From positions 1 through 64,000 of the forward strand of contig CAVPLH010000010.1 in assembly GCA_963705955.1 (NCBI GenBank): DNA of 64,000 bases, given 5' to 3'. The position numbers and the translations under genes were made by a program. Under the pieces are notes generated by a model. That model searched no databases and was not told the DNA's origin. It saw nothing but the letters and a program-made list of their open reading frames with translations. The stretch comes from WHSW01 sp963705955. GTDB lineage: Bacteria > Actinomycetota > Thermoleophilia > Solirubrobacterales > 70-9. Shown here one piece after another: positions 1-8,512 of this stretch (position 1 is its first letter; every line of letters begins with the position of its first letter).

Positions 1-770
1 CGCCGGCGACGCAGAGGTAGTCGACCTCGATCGCCGTGTCGCCCACCTTCGCCTTGACCGATTTCGCGCTGGCCTCGACGTCGGAGATCGGCGTCCCGGT
101 GAGGATCTCGATCCCCTGCTTCTTGAGGTTCGTCATCCACCCGGACGATGTCCTTGTCCTCGGCGGCAAGGATCTGCGGAAGCATCTCGATCAGGGTTAC
201 CGCGGTGCCGTAGCGGATGTAGGCGGAGGCGATCTCCGAGCCGCACCGGCGCCGACGACGGCGATCGACTTCGGCTGCTCGGGCAACGACCAGGCGCCCC
301 AGGTGTCGACCACCGGGTCGGCGACCTTGACGCCGGGGATCTGCATCGCGACCGACCCGGTCGCGAGGACCACGGCCCCGGTCTCGTAGGTGTCGTTGCC
401 GACCTTGACGTTGGCCTCGGCGGTCAGCGAGCCGTGGCCGGAGATCACGTCGACCTTGTTCTTCGACAGCATCTCGACCCCGCCCGAGAGCGTCGCGGAG
501 ACCTTCGTGCGGCGTTCGCCGAGCGCGGCCCAGTCGAAGGCTTGCGCCGGAGACCTTGACACCGAGCTCGGCCGAGTGCTCGGCGTGGTCGTATAGCTCG
601 GCCGTGTACAGCATCGTCTTCGCGGGGATGCAGGCGTAGTTGAGGCACCGCCCGCCCGCCTTGTCGCGTTCGACGACGGCGGTCTTCAGGCCCAGCTGGG
701 CAGCGCGGATCGCGGCGACGTAACCGCCGGTACTGCCCCCGATCACGATCACGTCATGGGCATCGGCCAT
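1..770 (-). CDS. lpdA: Dihydrolipoyl dehydrogenase (E3), 5' part of gene, frameshifted
   Basis: Flavin disulfide reductase that reoxidises dihydrolipoamide in 2-oxoacid dehydrogenase or glycine cleavage complexes. The start ATG at 770 gives an N-terminal FAD-binding glycine motif (VIGGSTGGYVAAIRAA) and the redox-active disulfide CLNYAC in GGRCLNYACIPAKTML. A second dinucleotide-binding motif (AVVGAG) lies near 260. The rest of the gene runs off the left edge. The frame breaks near 545 (apparent 2-base loss), near 250 (apparent 4-base loss) and near 140 (one extra G). Homologous protein resumes each time in another frame (for example QAFDWAALGER and SEIASAYIRYGTAVTLIE). The redox Cys pair and both nucleotide motifs are intact, so sequencing error is more likely than decay. 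Mercuric or other class I disulfide reductases are less likely given the CxxxxC context. Confidence 0.85.
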   Translation of the reverse strand, partial: MADAHDVIVIGGSTGGYVAAIRAAQLGLKTAVVERDKAGGRCLNYACIPAKTMLYTAELYDHAEHSAELGVKVSGASLRLGRARRTPHEGLRDALGRGRDAVEEQGRRDLRPRLADRRGQRQGRQRHLRDRGRGPRDRVGRDADPRRQGRRPGGRHLGRLVVARAAEVDRRRRRRCGSEIASAYIRYGTAVTLIEMLPQILAAEDKDIVRVDDEPQEAGDRDPHRDADLRRRGQREIGQGEGGRHGDRGRLPLRRR

Positions 771-1386
771 CTCGACGACTTTATAAGACGACCCTCCGGG
801 TGCGACTTAGTCCGGCGCGCGACGCTCGGCATCCGGATTCGCGCCATCGCCTTGATCGACGAGAAGAGCGCCGCCGCGCCGACGATCAGCAGCGTCGTTC
901 CGGCAGCCTGCAGCCGCACCAGGTCGCCTGGACGAGGCCGAGCGACGCGGCGACCAGAACGATCACGAGCAGCGCCTGGAAGCCGAGAACCGCCCAGTAG
1001 CGGGCTCGCCACATCCCCCACGCCATCGTCCCCATCAAGGCGACGGCGGCGAGAACCGAGAGGATCGGCGCGCCGGCGCTCGCCCTGCTCGATCCCGTCG
1101 CTTCCGATCCGCGTCACCTTGACCCTCGGCGAGGTAGCTGATGATCGCCGAGAGGGCGATCGCCGCCGAGATCACGGCGCCGACGGTGACCACCGTCGGC
1201 CGCCGCCCGGGGCGCCAGCGGCTCGAGCTGCTCGCGCGCGGCCTCGTTCTTCGCCTCGGTGCGAGCGGCGATCGCTGCACGGCGCGCAGCCTGGTCGTCT
1301 TCGCTCGCCCCGGGCTCTGAGACCTGCTCGCCGGAGCGCCGCTTGCGCTTGCGCAGCTCGGCGCGCTTCGGCTCCCGGTCGGCCAT
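749..1386 (-). CDS. Multi-pass membrane protein of unknown function, frameshifted
   Basis: I do not recognise a family. The start ATG at 1386 gives a strongly charged, Lys/Arg-rich cytoplasmic N-terminus of about 60 residues (MADREPKRAELRKRKRRSGE). Hydrophobic segments follow in shifted frames: VVTVGAVISAAIALSAIISY, then ILSVLAAVALMGTMAWGMW, then AVLGFQALLVIVLVAASLGL, and finally TTLLIVGAAALFSS with a basic tail. This predicts about four transmembrane helices. The frame changes near 1205, near 1100 and near 920. The last frame reaches a TGA at 749-751, overlapping the lpdA start, so the two are probably one transcript. The arrangement resembles small integral membrane proteins often found next to lpd in actinomycetes, but the function is unknown. 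Confidence 0.55.
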
Positions 1387-1408
1387 CTCCTCGTAGGTGT
1401 AGACGTCC

Positions 1409-2082
1409 CTAGGCGCCGCTCAGTGCTACGCGGAGCTCGCGCGCCGCGGCCCCGGGATCGGTGGCGTCGCGAATCGCCGGCACGACGACGGCTCGTCGTG
1501 CGCCTGCGGCGACGACCTCGCGGATGGTGACGGGATCGATTCCGCCGATCGCGAACCAGGGATCCTCCGCGGCCGTCGCCGCCGCGCGGGCCATTAGCTC
1601 CAGCCCCGCCGCCGGCCGCCCGGCCTTCGTCGGTGTCTCCCAGACGGGTCCGGTGCTCATCTGGTCGGGCCGCGCCGCACCGGTCGCCTCGAGCGCGGCG
1701 TCGACTCTGTCTGCCGTGTGGGTCGAGCAGGCCGACCAGCGAGCTCGGGCCTGGTGGCCCCTCGCGCCACCGCAACGGGGTCGTCGTCCTGGCCGACGTG
1801 GACGCCGTCCGCGCCGCAGGCCTCGACCAGCTCCGGCGTGTCGTTGAGGAAGAACAATGCCCCGTGGTCGCGCGCCGCGCGGGCGAACGGCTCGGCGAAG
1901 CGAGACCACCTCCTCGGCGCAGCGCGGCGCCTTCTCGCGGAGCTGGATCAGCTCGACGCCGCCGCGCAGCGCGGCGTCGAGGAGCGGCGTCGGATCGCGG
2001 CCGTTCGGCAGCCCCTCGCAGACGAAATAGAGGCGCGCGCCGCCGAGCCGTCGGCGCCGAGCCGCGAGCAGCGCCTCCTCAT
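1409..2082 (-). CDS. thiE: Thiamine-phosphate synthase (ThiE), frameshifted
   Basis: ThiE joins HMP-pyrophosphate and thiazole phosphate to give thiamine phosphate in the cytosol. Recognisable blocks, in order: LYFVCEGLPNGRDPTPLLD, the first beta strand with GGVELIQLREK (the QxR/K pyrophosphate contact), then FFLNDTPELVEACGADGVHV with GQDD, then STGPVWETPTKAG, and the C-terminal phosphate site FAIGGIDPVTIREVVAAGA. These lie in different frames, with breaks near 2030, 1905 and 1730. The ATG at 2082 overlaps the TGA of the upstream NTF2-like gene as ATGA, which is why I choose it; an apparent 2-base insertion then precedes LYFVCEG. The neighbouring thiO-thiS-thiG operon supports the role. Apart from the indels the protein looks complete. 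Confidence 0.85.
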
Positions 2083-2453
2083 AGTCCGCGGAGCACGCCC
2101 TCGGCGATCAGATCGCCCTCGAAGGCGACCAGCCACCCGCCTCGGGCCATGACGCCGATCTGGCTCGACCGTCCGCGCACCGAGATCTGGGTCCCGACCA
2201 CGATCATGTCGGGCCCGACCAGGCGGGTCTCGGTCGGCGTCCAGACGACGCCTTCGATCGGATCGGCGGAGTCCGCATCGGCCTTCCGAAATTCCTGGCG
2301 CGCCCTCGCGCCGCACCCTCCGCCCAGGGAGCCTTCGAGTTGCGCCGGTCGAGGATCGCGTCCTCGGTGGTCATCGCCAGCGCCGCCTCCAGGTCGCCGC
2401 GCCCGAGCGCGTCGAAGAAGCCCTGGGACGAGCTCGAGTTTGGTCGCGCCCAC
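2079..2453 (-). CDS. NTF2-like (SnoaL-type) small protein coupled to thiE, frameshifted
   Basis: A protein of about 125 residues with the look of the cone-shaped NTF2/SnoaL fold: an N-terminal helix GFFDALGRGDLEAALAMTTE with the usual D-x-E-A-A-L pattern, followed by a strand-rich C-terminus (MIVVGTQISVRGRSSQIGVM, then GWLVAFEGDLIAEGV). The start is GTG at 2453; one extra C at about 2426 breaks the frame just after the start, and the frame returns near 2300. Its TGA overlaps the thiE ATG by four bases, so the two are translationally coupled. The specific job is unknown. Members of this fold bind small hydrophobic or heterocyclic ligands, and a thiamine-intermediate role here is inference from coupling only. 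Confidence 0.55.
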   Translation of the reverse strand: MGATKLELVPGLLRRARARRPGGGAGDDHRGRDPRPAQLEGSLGGGCGARARQEFRKADADSADPIEGVVWTPTETRLVGPDMIVVGTQISVRGRSSQIGVMARGGWLVAFEGDLIAEGVLRGL

Positions 2454-2469
2454 GAGGGGGAGTATCTTG

Positions 2470-2570
2470 AATGGCGAACGGGAGCCCGAACCAGAGTGGG
2501 CTGAGAGGGCGGCGACGGCCGCCGACCGTCTGAACCTGATCCGGGTAATGCTGGCGCAGGGACGATCGAG
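2470..2570 (+). promoter_or_regulatory. TPP riboswitch (THI element)
   Basis: The two conserved arms of the TPP aptamer are visible. A GGGAGCCC / GGGCTGAGAG helix with the invariant CTGAGA lies at 2501-2506, and the 3' arm ACCTGATCCGGGTAATG, then CTGGCGCAGGGA, spans about 2534-2562. It lies on the plus strand, ends roughly 36 bases before the thiO start, and has no obvious U-tract after it. This fits control of thiO-thiS-thiG translation by masking the ribosome site. The divergent NTF2-thiE transcript starts only about 20 bases from its 5' end. Confidence 0.93.
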
Positions 2571-2599
2571 GTCGCCCGCCGAGGACAGGAGCGCACCCG

Positions 2600-3724
2600 G
2601 TGCCGACCAGAAGCGAGCAGAACTCAGATCGTGCCGACGTGATCGTCGTCGGCGCCGGCGTGATCGGCCTTGCCTGCGCCTGGCGGGCCGCCGAGCGCGG
2701 GTTGGGCGTCGTGGTGCTCGAGCGCCGGCGACCGGGCGGGGGCGTGTCCGACGTCGCCGCGGATGCTGGCGCCGGTCGGCGAGGCGACCGTGGGGCGAGG
2801 ACCGTCTGCTCGGGCTCGCGATCGGCTCGCACCGGCTCTGGCCGCGGTTTGCGTCGGACCTCGCGGCGGCGACCGGCGGCGACCCCGGCTACCTCGAGCT
2901 CGGCGCGCTCCACGTCGCGCTCGACCGCGACGAGGCGGCCGAGCTGCTCGCCGGCACGAAGCTGACGGCAGCGCACGATCTCGGCGCCGATTGGCTGCTC
3001 CCGAGCGCCTGCCGCGAGCTCGAGCCGGGTCTCGGGCCGGTCGCCGGCGGCGTGCACGCCGCGCACGAGTCCGCGGTCGATCCACGGGCGCTGAACGATT
3101 GCCTGGTCGCAGCGCTCGACGCCGTGGGGGCCACGGTCGAGATCGCCGAGGCGACCGCAGGCGCTGATCGAGGATGGCCGGCTGGCCGGGGTGCGCACCG
3201 CCGAGGGTCGCGAGCGACGCGCCGCAGCCGTCGTGCTCGCCGCCGGGGCGTGGTCGGCGGCGGACGGCTGCCGCCCGAGGCACGACCGCCGGTGCGCCCG
3301 GTCAAAGGGCAGATTCTCACCCTCGAGGGCCCGGCCGCCGAGCCGCCATGCGAGCGGATCCTGGTTGACAGAGCGTGTCTCTACATCGTCCCGCGCCGCG
3401 ACGGCCGGCTGATCGTCGGCTCCACGGTGGAGGAGCAGGGCTTCGGCACCCGGGTGACCGCCGGAGGCGTCCACGAGCTGCTTCGCGAGGCGTACCGGGC
3501 GCTTCCCGAGATCGCCGAGCTCGAGTTCGTCGAGGCGACGGCGGGCCTCAGGCCGACCACCCCTGACAACTTGCCGCTGATCGGTCCCGGGGCGATCGAA
3601 GGCCTCTTCCTCGCGACCGGCCACTTCCGCAACGGGATCCTGCTCGCTCCGCTGACCGCGGAGCGGATCGCGTCGTTGCTGACCGCCGAAGGTCGGGTGT
3701 CCCCGCGGCTGGAGTGGCCGGATG
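2600..3724 (+). CDS. thiO: Glycine oxidase (ThiO), frameshifted
   Basis: FAD-dependent oxidase that converts glycine to the iminoglycine used for thiazole synthesis in aerobes. GTG at 2600 is preceded by AGGA and by the TPP riboswitch. The N-terminal Rossmann motif is VIVVGAGVIGLACAWRAAER. Later blocks include MLAPVGEAT, the oxidase core (LWPRFASDLAAATGGDPGYL), LIEDGRLAGVRTAEG, PVRPVKGQILTLEG, YIVPRRDGRLIVGSTVEEQG, and the C-terminal FAD motif GLRPTTPDNLPLIG with FLATGHFRNGILLAP. The frame breaks near 2757, 2808, 3165 and 3270, and probably just before the end. The end is set at a TGA (3722-3724) overlapping the thiS ATG. Total length matches ThiO (about 370 residues). Confidence 0.88.
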
Positions 3725-3924
3725 ACGATCGAGCTCAACGGCAAGCGGGTGGAGCTCGGCTCGACGGCAACGGTTGCCTCGGTGGTCGTTCTGGCCGGTG
3801 CGGATGCCGAGCGCCGCGGGGTCGCCGTCGCGGTCGACGGCGAGGTCGTGCCCCGCAGCGCTGGGAGCTGACCGAGCTCACAGACGGGCAGCGGGTCGAG
3901 GTGGTGGGGGCGATTCAGGGTGGC
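3721..3924 (+). CDS. thiS: Sulfur carrier protein ThiS, frameshifted
   Basis: A ubiquitin-fold carrier of about 68 residues that brings sulfur as a C-terminal thiocarboxylate to ThiG. It begins MTIELNGKRVELGSTATVAS at ATG 3721 and continues GVAVAVDGEVVPRS. One missing base near 3862 then shifts the frame to WELTELTDGQRVEVVGAIQGG. The required C-terminal Gly-Gly is present at 3919-3924. The expected stop directly after Gly-Gly is absent; loss of one T from GGCTGAG would explain this. It sits between thiO and thiG, the usual order. Confidence 0.85.
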
Positions 3925-3950
3925 GAGCCGCGACCCGTGCGGTCGGCGGA

Positions 3951-4730
3951 CGGCGGACGACGGACGGGGCCTGGGAGTTGGGCGGCAGGACCTGGGGGTC
4001 GCGGCTGATCGTCGGCAGCGGGGGGTTCCGCTCGCTCGAGCAGATGGAGTCGGCGCTGCTCGGATCCCGGACGGAGATCGTCACGGTCGCCTTGCGCCGC
4101 GTGGATCCCGGCGTCCAGGGCTCGATGATCGAGATGATCGAGCGGCTCGGGTTGTTCGCGCTTCCGAACACCGCCGGCTGCTACACGGCGCGCGACGCCG
4201 TGCGCACGGCCCGGCTCGCCCGCGAGGCGTTCGAAACCGACTGGGTGAAGCTCGAGGTGATCGGCGACGATCGCACCCTGCTGCCCGACGCGGGAGCTGC
4301 TCGAGGCCGCGGAGACGCTGGTCGCCGAGGGCTTCACGGTGCTTCCGTACACCAGCGACGACCCGGTGCTCGCCCGGCGCCTCGAGGAGTCCGGGTGCGC
4401 GGCGGTGATGCCGCTCGGCGCGCCGATCGGCTCAGGCGCCGGGATCCGCAATCCGTACAACCTGCGGATCATCGTCGAAGCCCTGGAGTTCCGGTGATCT
4501 TCGATGCCGGCATCGGTACAGCCTTGGACGCGGCGCTGGCGATGGAGCTCGGCTGCGACGGCGTCCTGCTCGCGAGTGCCGTCTCGCGGGCCGCCGACCC
4601 GGAGCGGATGGCGATCGCGATGCGCAAGGCGGTGGAGGCGGGCTACGGGGCGCGCCGCGCCGGCCGGATCCCGCGACGTTTGCACGCCGAGGCCTCGACC
4701 CCGGATGCGGGCCTCCCGGAGCTCGACTGA
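3951..4730 (+). CDS. thiG: Thiazole synthase (ThiG), frameshifted
   Basis: TIM-barrel enzyme that makes the thiazole phosphate of thiamine from DXP, dehydroglycine and ThiS thiocarboxylate. Visible family blocks are GSRLIVGSGGFRSLEQM, VTVALRRVDP, LPNTAGCYTARDAV, the Schiff-base lysine block WVKLEVIGDD, VLPYTSDDPVLARRLEE, PLGAPIGSGAGIRN and the phosphate site DAGIGTALDAALAMELGCDG, VLLASAVSRAADP. Two indels are seen: loss of two bases near 4292 (DAR-ELLEAAETL) and loss of one C near 4493 (ALEF-PVIFDAG). No clear ATG or GTG lies before the first block, so the start is approximate; TTG 3978 is in frame but looks too late. Follows thiS directly. Confidence 0.88.
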   Translation, partial: RRTTDGAWELGGRTWGSRLIVGSGGFRSLEQMESALLGSRTEIVTVALRRVDPGVQGSMIEMIERLGLFALPNTAGCYTARDAVRTARLAREAFETDWVKLEVIGDDRTLLPDAGAARGRGDAGRRGLHGASVHQRRPGARPAPRGVRVRGGDAARRADRLRRRDPQSVQPADHRRSPGVPVIFDAGIGTALDAALAMELGCDGVLLASAVSRAADPERMAIAMRKAVEAGYGARRAGRIPRRLHAEASTPDAGLPELD

Positions 4731-4821
4731 GAGCGCCAGTTTCCGGATCGCGCCGGCCTCGGGCAGTGACGCCGGGCGACGATTCTTCGCAACCGGTGAC
4801 CGGCTCGGGCGGGCAGAAAAT

Positions 4822-4850
4822 TTCACAAAACAGACCTGCCGCGCTAATTT
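4822..4850 (+). promoter_or_regulatory. Candidate promoter and long leader for the STAS gene
   Basis: In the gene-free stretch 4731-5000 the only AT-rich patch is at 4816-4855. It holds TTCACA (4822-4827) and TAATTT (4845-4850) separated by 17 bases, a modest sigma-70-like match on the plus strand. If used, the STAS gene would have a leader of about 145 nucleotides containing several GC-rich inverted stretches but no riboswitch class that I recognise. Otherwise I see nothing in this gap. Confidence 0.3.
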
Positions 4851-5000
4851 GTGCTGTGTCGTCGCCGGGGAACCGGTCGACGGTCGGCGATCTGAGTCAG
4901 TTCGTCGCGAAGGCGCGTGCGGTCACCGGCCGGCAGCGTCTCGGCGCGATCCCAGTAGGAGGTCCCGAGATGCGCTTCGGTTCGAAAGGAAAACGGCGAG

Positions 5001-5285
5001 ATGGCGGTGTCGATCGCGGCCGACGAGGAGGGATCGATCCGCCGGCTCCAGGTCGGCGGTATCCTCGACGCCGAGGGCTGTGAAGAGCTCGATCGAGCCC
5101 TCGATGAGGCGCTTCGCAGCGGGTCGGAGCGGATAGTCCTCGTGCTCGGCGGGCTGCGCTACGTCGATCCCGACGGCCTCGAGCTGCTGAGGCGCGCGAC
5201 CGACAGCGCCGACGGCAGGGTGCAGCTCGCGTGGGGCGGCGGGCCGGTCGCCGAGATGGCGGACCTCGCGCTGCTCGACGGCTAG
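5001..5285 (+). CDS. STAS-domain protein (anti-sigma antagonist-like)
   Basis: A 94-residue protein with a single STAS domain. The fold pattern is visible: strand RRLQVGGILDAEGCEELDRA, helix LDEALRSGSERIVLVLGGLR, then the loop YVDPDGLELLRRA, and a final VQLAWGGGPVAEMADLALL. In SpoIIAA-type antagonists the loop reads D-S-S/T-G with a phosphorylatable Ser. Here it is D-P-D-G, so the Ser is replaced by an acidic residue and kinase control is unlikely. The start ATG has a good upstream AAAGGAAAA ribosome site. No anti-sigma factor or sigma factor gene is adjacent, so its partner is unknown. Confidence 0.75.
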   Translation: MAVSIAADEEGSIRRLQVGGILDAEGCEELDRALDEALRSGSERIVLVLGGLRYVDPDGLELLRRATDSADGRVQLAWGGGPVAEMADLALLDG

Positions 5286-5359
5286 GACCGCCAGCGCTTA
5301 CGACCTTCCGGCCTAAAGACCGCGCGAGTCGGCGCCGCCGACCCGGGTATACGGGCAGC

Positions 5360-7012
5360 ATGGCGAAGCTCGTGCTGGGACCTCTACTGCGCTACGTCGG
5401 CGAGACGGACGCCGTCGTCTGGGTCGAGACCGACGAGCCGTGCACCGTCGAGGTGCTCGGCCACAGCGAGCCGACGTTCTGCGTCGCCGGTCACCACTAC
5501 GGCCTCGTGATCGTCGAGGGCCTCGACCTGGTCGACGACCGAGTACGGGGTCACGCTCGACGGCAAGCCCAGGTGGCCCGAGCCGGACTCGGAGTTTCCC
5601 CCGAGCGTGATCCGGACCCTCGGTGGTGAGGGCCCGCTGAGGGTCTCGTTCGGTTCCTGTCGCGTCTCTCTGCCGCACAATCCGCCGTACTCGCTGCCGA
5701 AGGACGAGCACCCCGACGGTCGCGAGTTCGACGCGCTCGAGTCGCTGGTCAAGGAGATGCTCCGGGCTGAGCCGGATCGATGGCCGCAGGTCCTGCTGCT
5801 GCTCGGCGACCAGGTCTACGCCGATGAGGTCTCACCCGAGACGCTCGCCTTCATCCGCAAGCGCCGCGACGTCCGCAAGCCGCCCGGGGAGGAGATCGCT
5901 GACTTCGAGGAGTACACCCGGCTCTACCGCGAGTCGTGGCAGGACCCGGCGATCCGCTGGCCGACCTTCGACCGTTCCTGCTCGATGGTGATCGACGACC
6001 ACGACATCCACTGAGACGTCACTGGAACATCTCCGCGGCCTGGGTCGAGGACATGCGCGAGCTCGACTGGTGGGAGGAGCGCGAGTGCGCCGGGATCGTC
6101 TCCTCAATCTGGATCTACCAGTTCATCGGCAACCTTGCGCCGAAGCTGCTCCGCGAGAGCGACCTGCTGGCGCGGACCGGGCCGCCGACGACGGATGGGC
6201 GATCCTGCGTGCGGTCGCCGGCGAGGAGCGGGAGATCCACGACGGGCGCACGGGCTGACCGCCGCGACCTCGGTCGGACGCGGCTGATCGTGGTCGACTC
6301 GCGCTGCGGGCGCGTGCTCGACGACGATCGTCGCTCGATGCTGGATGAGCGCGAGTGGGACTGGCTCGAACGCCACCTCGAAGGCGACTTCGACCACCTG
6401 CTGATCGGCACGTCGGATCCGCTCGTGCTCGCCCCTGCGCTGCACTACGCCGAGCGCTGGGGAGAGGCGATCGCGACCGGCGCCTGGGCGGGTCGGTGGC
6501 CCGGCTGGGCGAAGAAGCTGCGGCGAGCGGCCGACTTCGACCACTGGGCGGCGATCGGGGACTCGTTCGAGCGCCTCACCGGATTGCTCGCCCGGCCGGG
6601 GCGGGGCGCGACGGGCCCGCCCCCGCGTCGATCACCGCGCTTCGGGCGACGTCCATCACGCCTACCTCGCGGAGCTGGCGTTCAAGCGCTCGAGAGGCTC
6701 GTCCGCAGCAACATTTGGCAGGTGGTCTGCTCGCCTCTTCCGCAACGCCCTCGACCAGCGCGAGCGAAAGCTGATCGAGTCCGGCGACTCGCGCGGACCG
6801 ACGGTCGCCCTCCGCACCCTGGCGCGGCTCGCCGGCGTCCCGCCGGAGCAGGTCCGGTGGCGCCTCGTCGAGGGCCTGTTCTACGACAACCAGGTCGCGT
6901 CCCTGACGCGATCGACGGGCGCGCCATCGAGTTGCGCCTCGAGCGCACCGTCGGCGACCCCGAGCAGGATCACCGCGAGCTCCACACCTCGTTCGAGCGA
7001 TCGCTCGCCTGA
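5360..7012 (+). CDS. PhoD-like alkaline phosphatase family protein, frameshifted
   Basis: Metallophosphoesterase of the PhoD-like family (phosphodiester/phosphomonoester hydrolysis). It begins MAKLVLGPLLRYVGETDAVV with an N-terminal beta-sandwich (VWVETDEPCTVEVLGHSEPT). The catalytic part follows: VSFGSCRVSLPHNPPYS, the metal-binding VLLLLGDQVYADEVSPE, and MVIDDHDIH with the His/Asp ligands. After a shift come WNISAAWVEDMRELDWW, LIVVDSRCGRVLDDDRRSML and LLIGTSDPLVLAPALHYAE. The frame is broken near 5540, 6012, 6185, 6620, 6730 and 6900. The final piece ends ELRLERTVGDPEQDHRELHT at TGA 7012. About 550 codons, typical for this subgroup. No secretion signal is seen, so it is probably cytosolic. 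Confidence 0.8.
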
Positions 7013-7042
7013 GTCGGCGGATCCGGTGCCCGTGCTCCTCGT

Positions 7043-8401
7043 TCAGCGACCGCGCTCGATCGGTCGCCCCGCCGCTCCCAGGTCCCGGTGCCCCCGTTGG
7101 CGACGTGGATCAGACGGTCGAACCCCTCCCGCTGCAAGATCGAGGCGGCGAGCCCGCTGCGTTTGCCGCCGCTGCAGATCGTCGCGATCGGCGGCTCGTC
7201 CGGGCAGCTTGGAGCGCTCGTTCCGTGAGCTCCGGGTACGGGATGTTCCGGGAACCGGGAATGTGTCCCGACTCGTATTCGCCGCGGTCGCGGACGTCGA
7301 GCACGAGGACCCCGTCGTCGCCCTCGAGTCGCTCGGCGAGCGCCTCGGGATCGATCAGCTCGAGCCGCTCGACCCGGCGGCCCTCGGAGCGCCAGGCGGT
7401 CATCCCACCCTGTAGGAAGCCGCCGATCTGGATCCCGACCGATGCAGAGCTCGGATGCGGCGAGCTCGGAGCCGTCCGAGGCCGCGACGACGATCACCTC
7501 GACGCCGAACGGCACCACCTGTGCGACCTTGGTCCCGAACCCGGTGTTGTAGGCCGAGGCGCTGATCGCGCCCGGGACGTGCGCCTCGTCGAACTGATCG
7601 TTGGTGCGCGCATCGACGAGCACCGCACCGGCGGCGATCGCGACCTCGACCGCGCGCGGGCTGAGCGGCGTCGGCGCTCCAGCTCCTCGACAGCGGCCCG
7701 CGGTTGAGATCGACGATCTGCTCGACGTTGGGCGGGCGCGCACCGAGCGTCGCGACCACATCGTCGGCGAACTCCTCGGCGGTCTCGAACCGGAGCACTC
7801 GGTTGCGGGCCAGCTCGGAGCCGATCGTCGACGACGACTTGTGGTCGATGCCCGAGCTCCCGCAGAGCGAGCCACCGAGATGGCCGGGCCAGACCTCGAC
7901 GCTGGGCCCGAGCGCGAAGAGGCGCTCGTGAAGCGACGCGAAGAGCTCCGTCGCTCCCCGACGGGGATCGACCGCGAGATCCGGGCGGGCGACGTCGCCG
8001 ACGAACAGCGAGTCCCCGGTCAGGACCGCGACCGGATCGCCGCCGCGGGCCGCGTCGCGGAGCAGGAACGCGGTGTGCTCGGGCCGGTGACCGGGCGTGT
8101 GCACCGCCTCGATCCGAAGCTCACCGAGCTCCAGGGTCCAGCCGTCGTCGATCGCGTCGTGGGAGTACTGGCCCCGGCGAGGCGATGGACGTGGATCGTC
8201 GCGCCGGTGGCCCGGGCGAGCCGCCCATGGCCCGAGACGTGATCGGCGTGGTTGTGGGTCTCGAGGCACGTGCTCGATTCGAACCCCGTGAAGGCGGGAA
8301 AGGTGGAGATAAGGGTCGATATCCCACTGCGGGTCGACGACCGCCGCGAGACCGGCGGCGACGTCGCCGACCAGGTAGGACGCAGCAGCCGAGGTCCTCA
8401 T
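7043..8401 (-). CDS. MBL-fold hydrolase with two rhodanese domains, frameshifted
   Basis: Looks like the sulfur-metabolism fusion of a glyoxalase-II-type metallo-beta-lactamase domain with tandem rhodaneses (persulfide dioxygenase/sulfurtransferase type). The start ATG is at 8401. The zinc/iron motif THNHADHVSGH is visible near 8240, then HTPGHRPEHTAF, AVLTGDSLFVGDVARPDL and the metal-ligand VWPGHLGGSLCG. Rhodanese 1 (VLVDARTNDQFDEAHVPGAI) has AASDG where the catalytic Cys loop should be, so it is probably inactive. Rhodanese 2 (VLVLDVRDRGEYESGHIPGS) has the active loop ICSGGKRSG. The frame breaks near 8270, 7700, 7430 and 7215. The C-terminus is uncertain: a TGA at 7043 in one frame, or read-through to 6970 overlapping the phosphatase gene. 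Confidence 0.8.
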
Positions 8402-8512
8402 GAATCACCTGTCTGAAAAGCATCCCGATGTTGCCTCGACCGCCATTCTCTCCGAAGGGCAGGCGGCGCGGTCTTTGCCTAGCAAGTTGACTAAGATGGT
8501 CGAGAAAGCGCC

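Noticed and set aside
2371..3744. 457-codon minus-strand frame opposite thiO
   Set aside because: ThiO motifs are clear on the plus strand, and the antisense frame would run through the riboswitch.
4858..4900. GGGGAACC motif suggesting a c-di-AMP (ydaO) riboswitch before the STAS gene
   Set aside because: The downstream conserved parts of that riboswitch were not found, and one short match is not enough.
5286..5359. GGCCTAAAG-like sequence suggesting a c-di-GMP (GEMM) riboswitch
   Set aside because: Only one short match lies in a 74-base gap; the GCAAA-containing half is missing.
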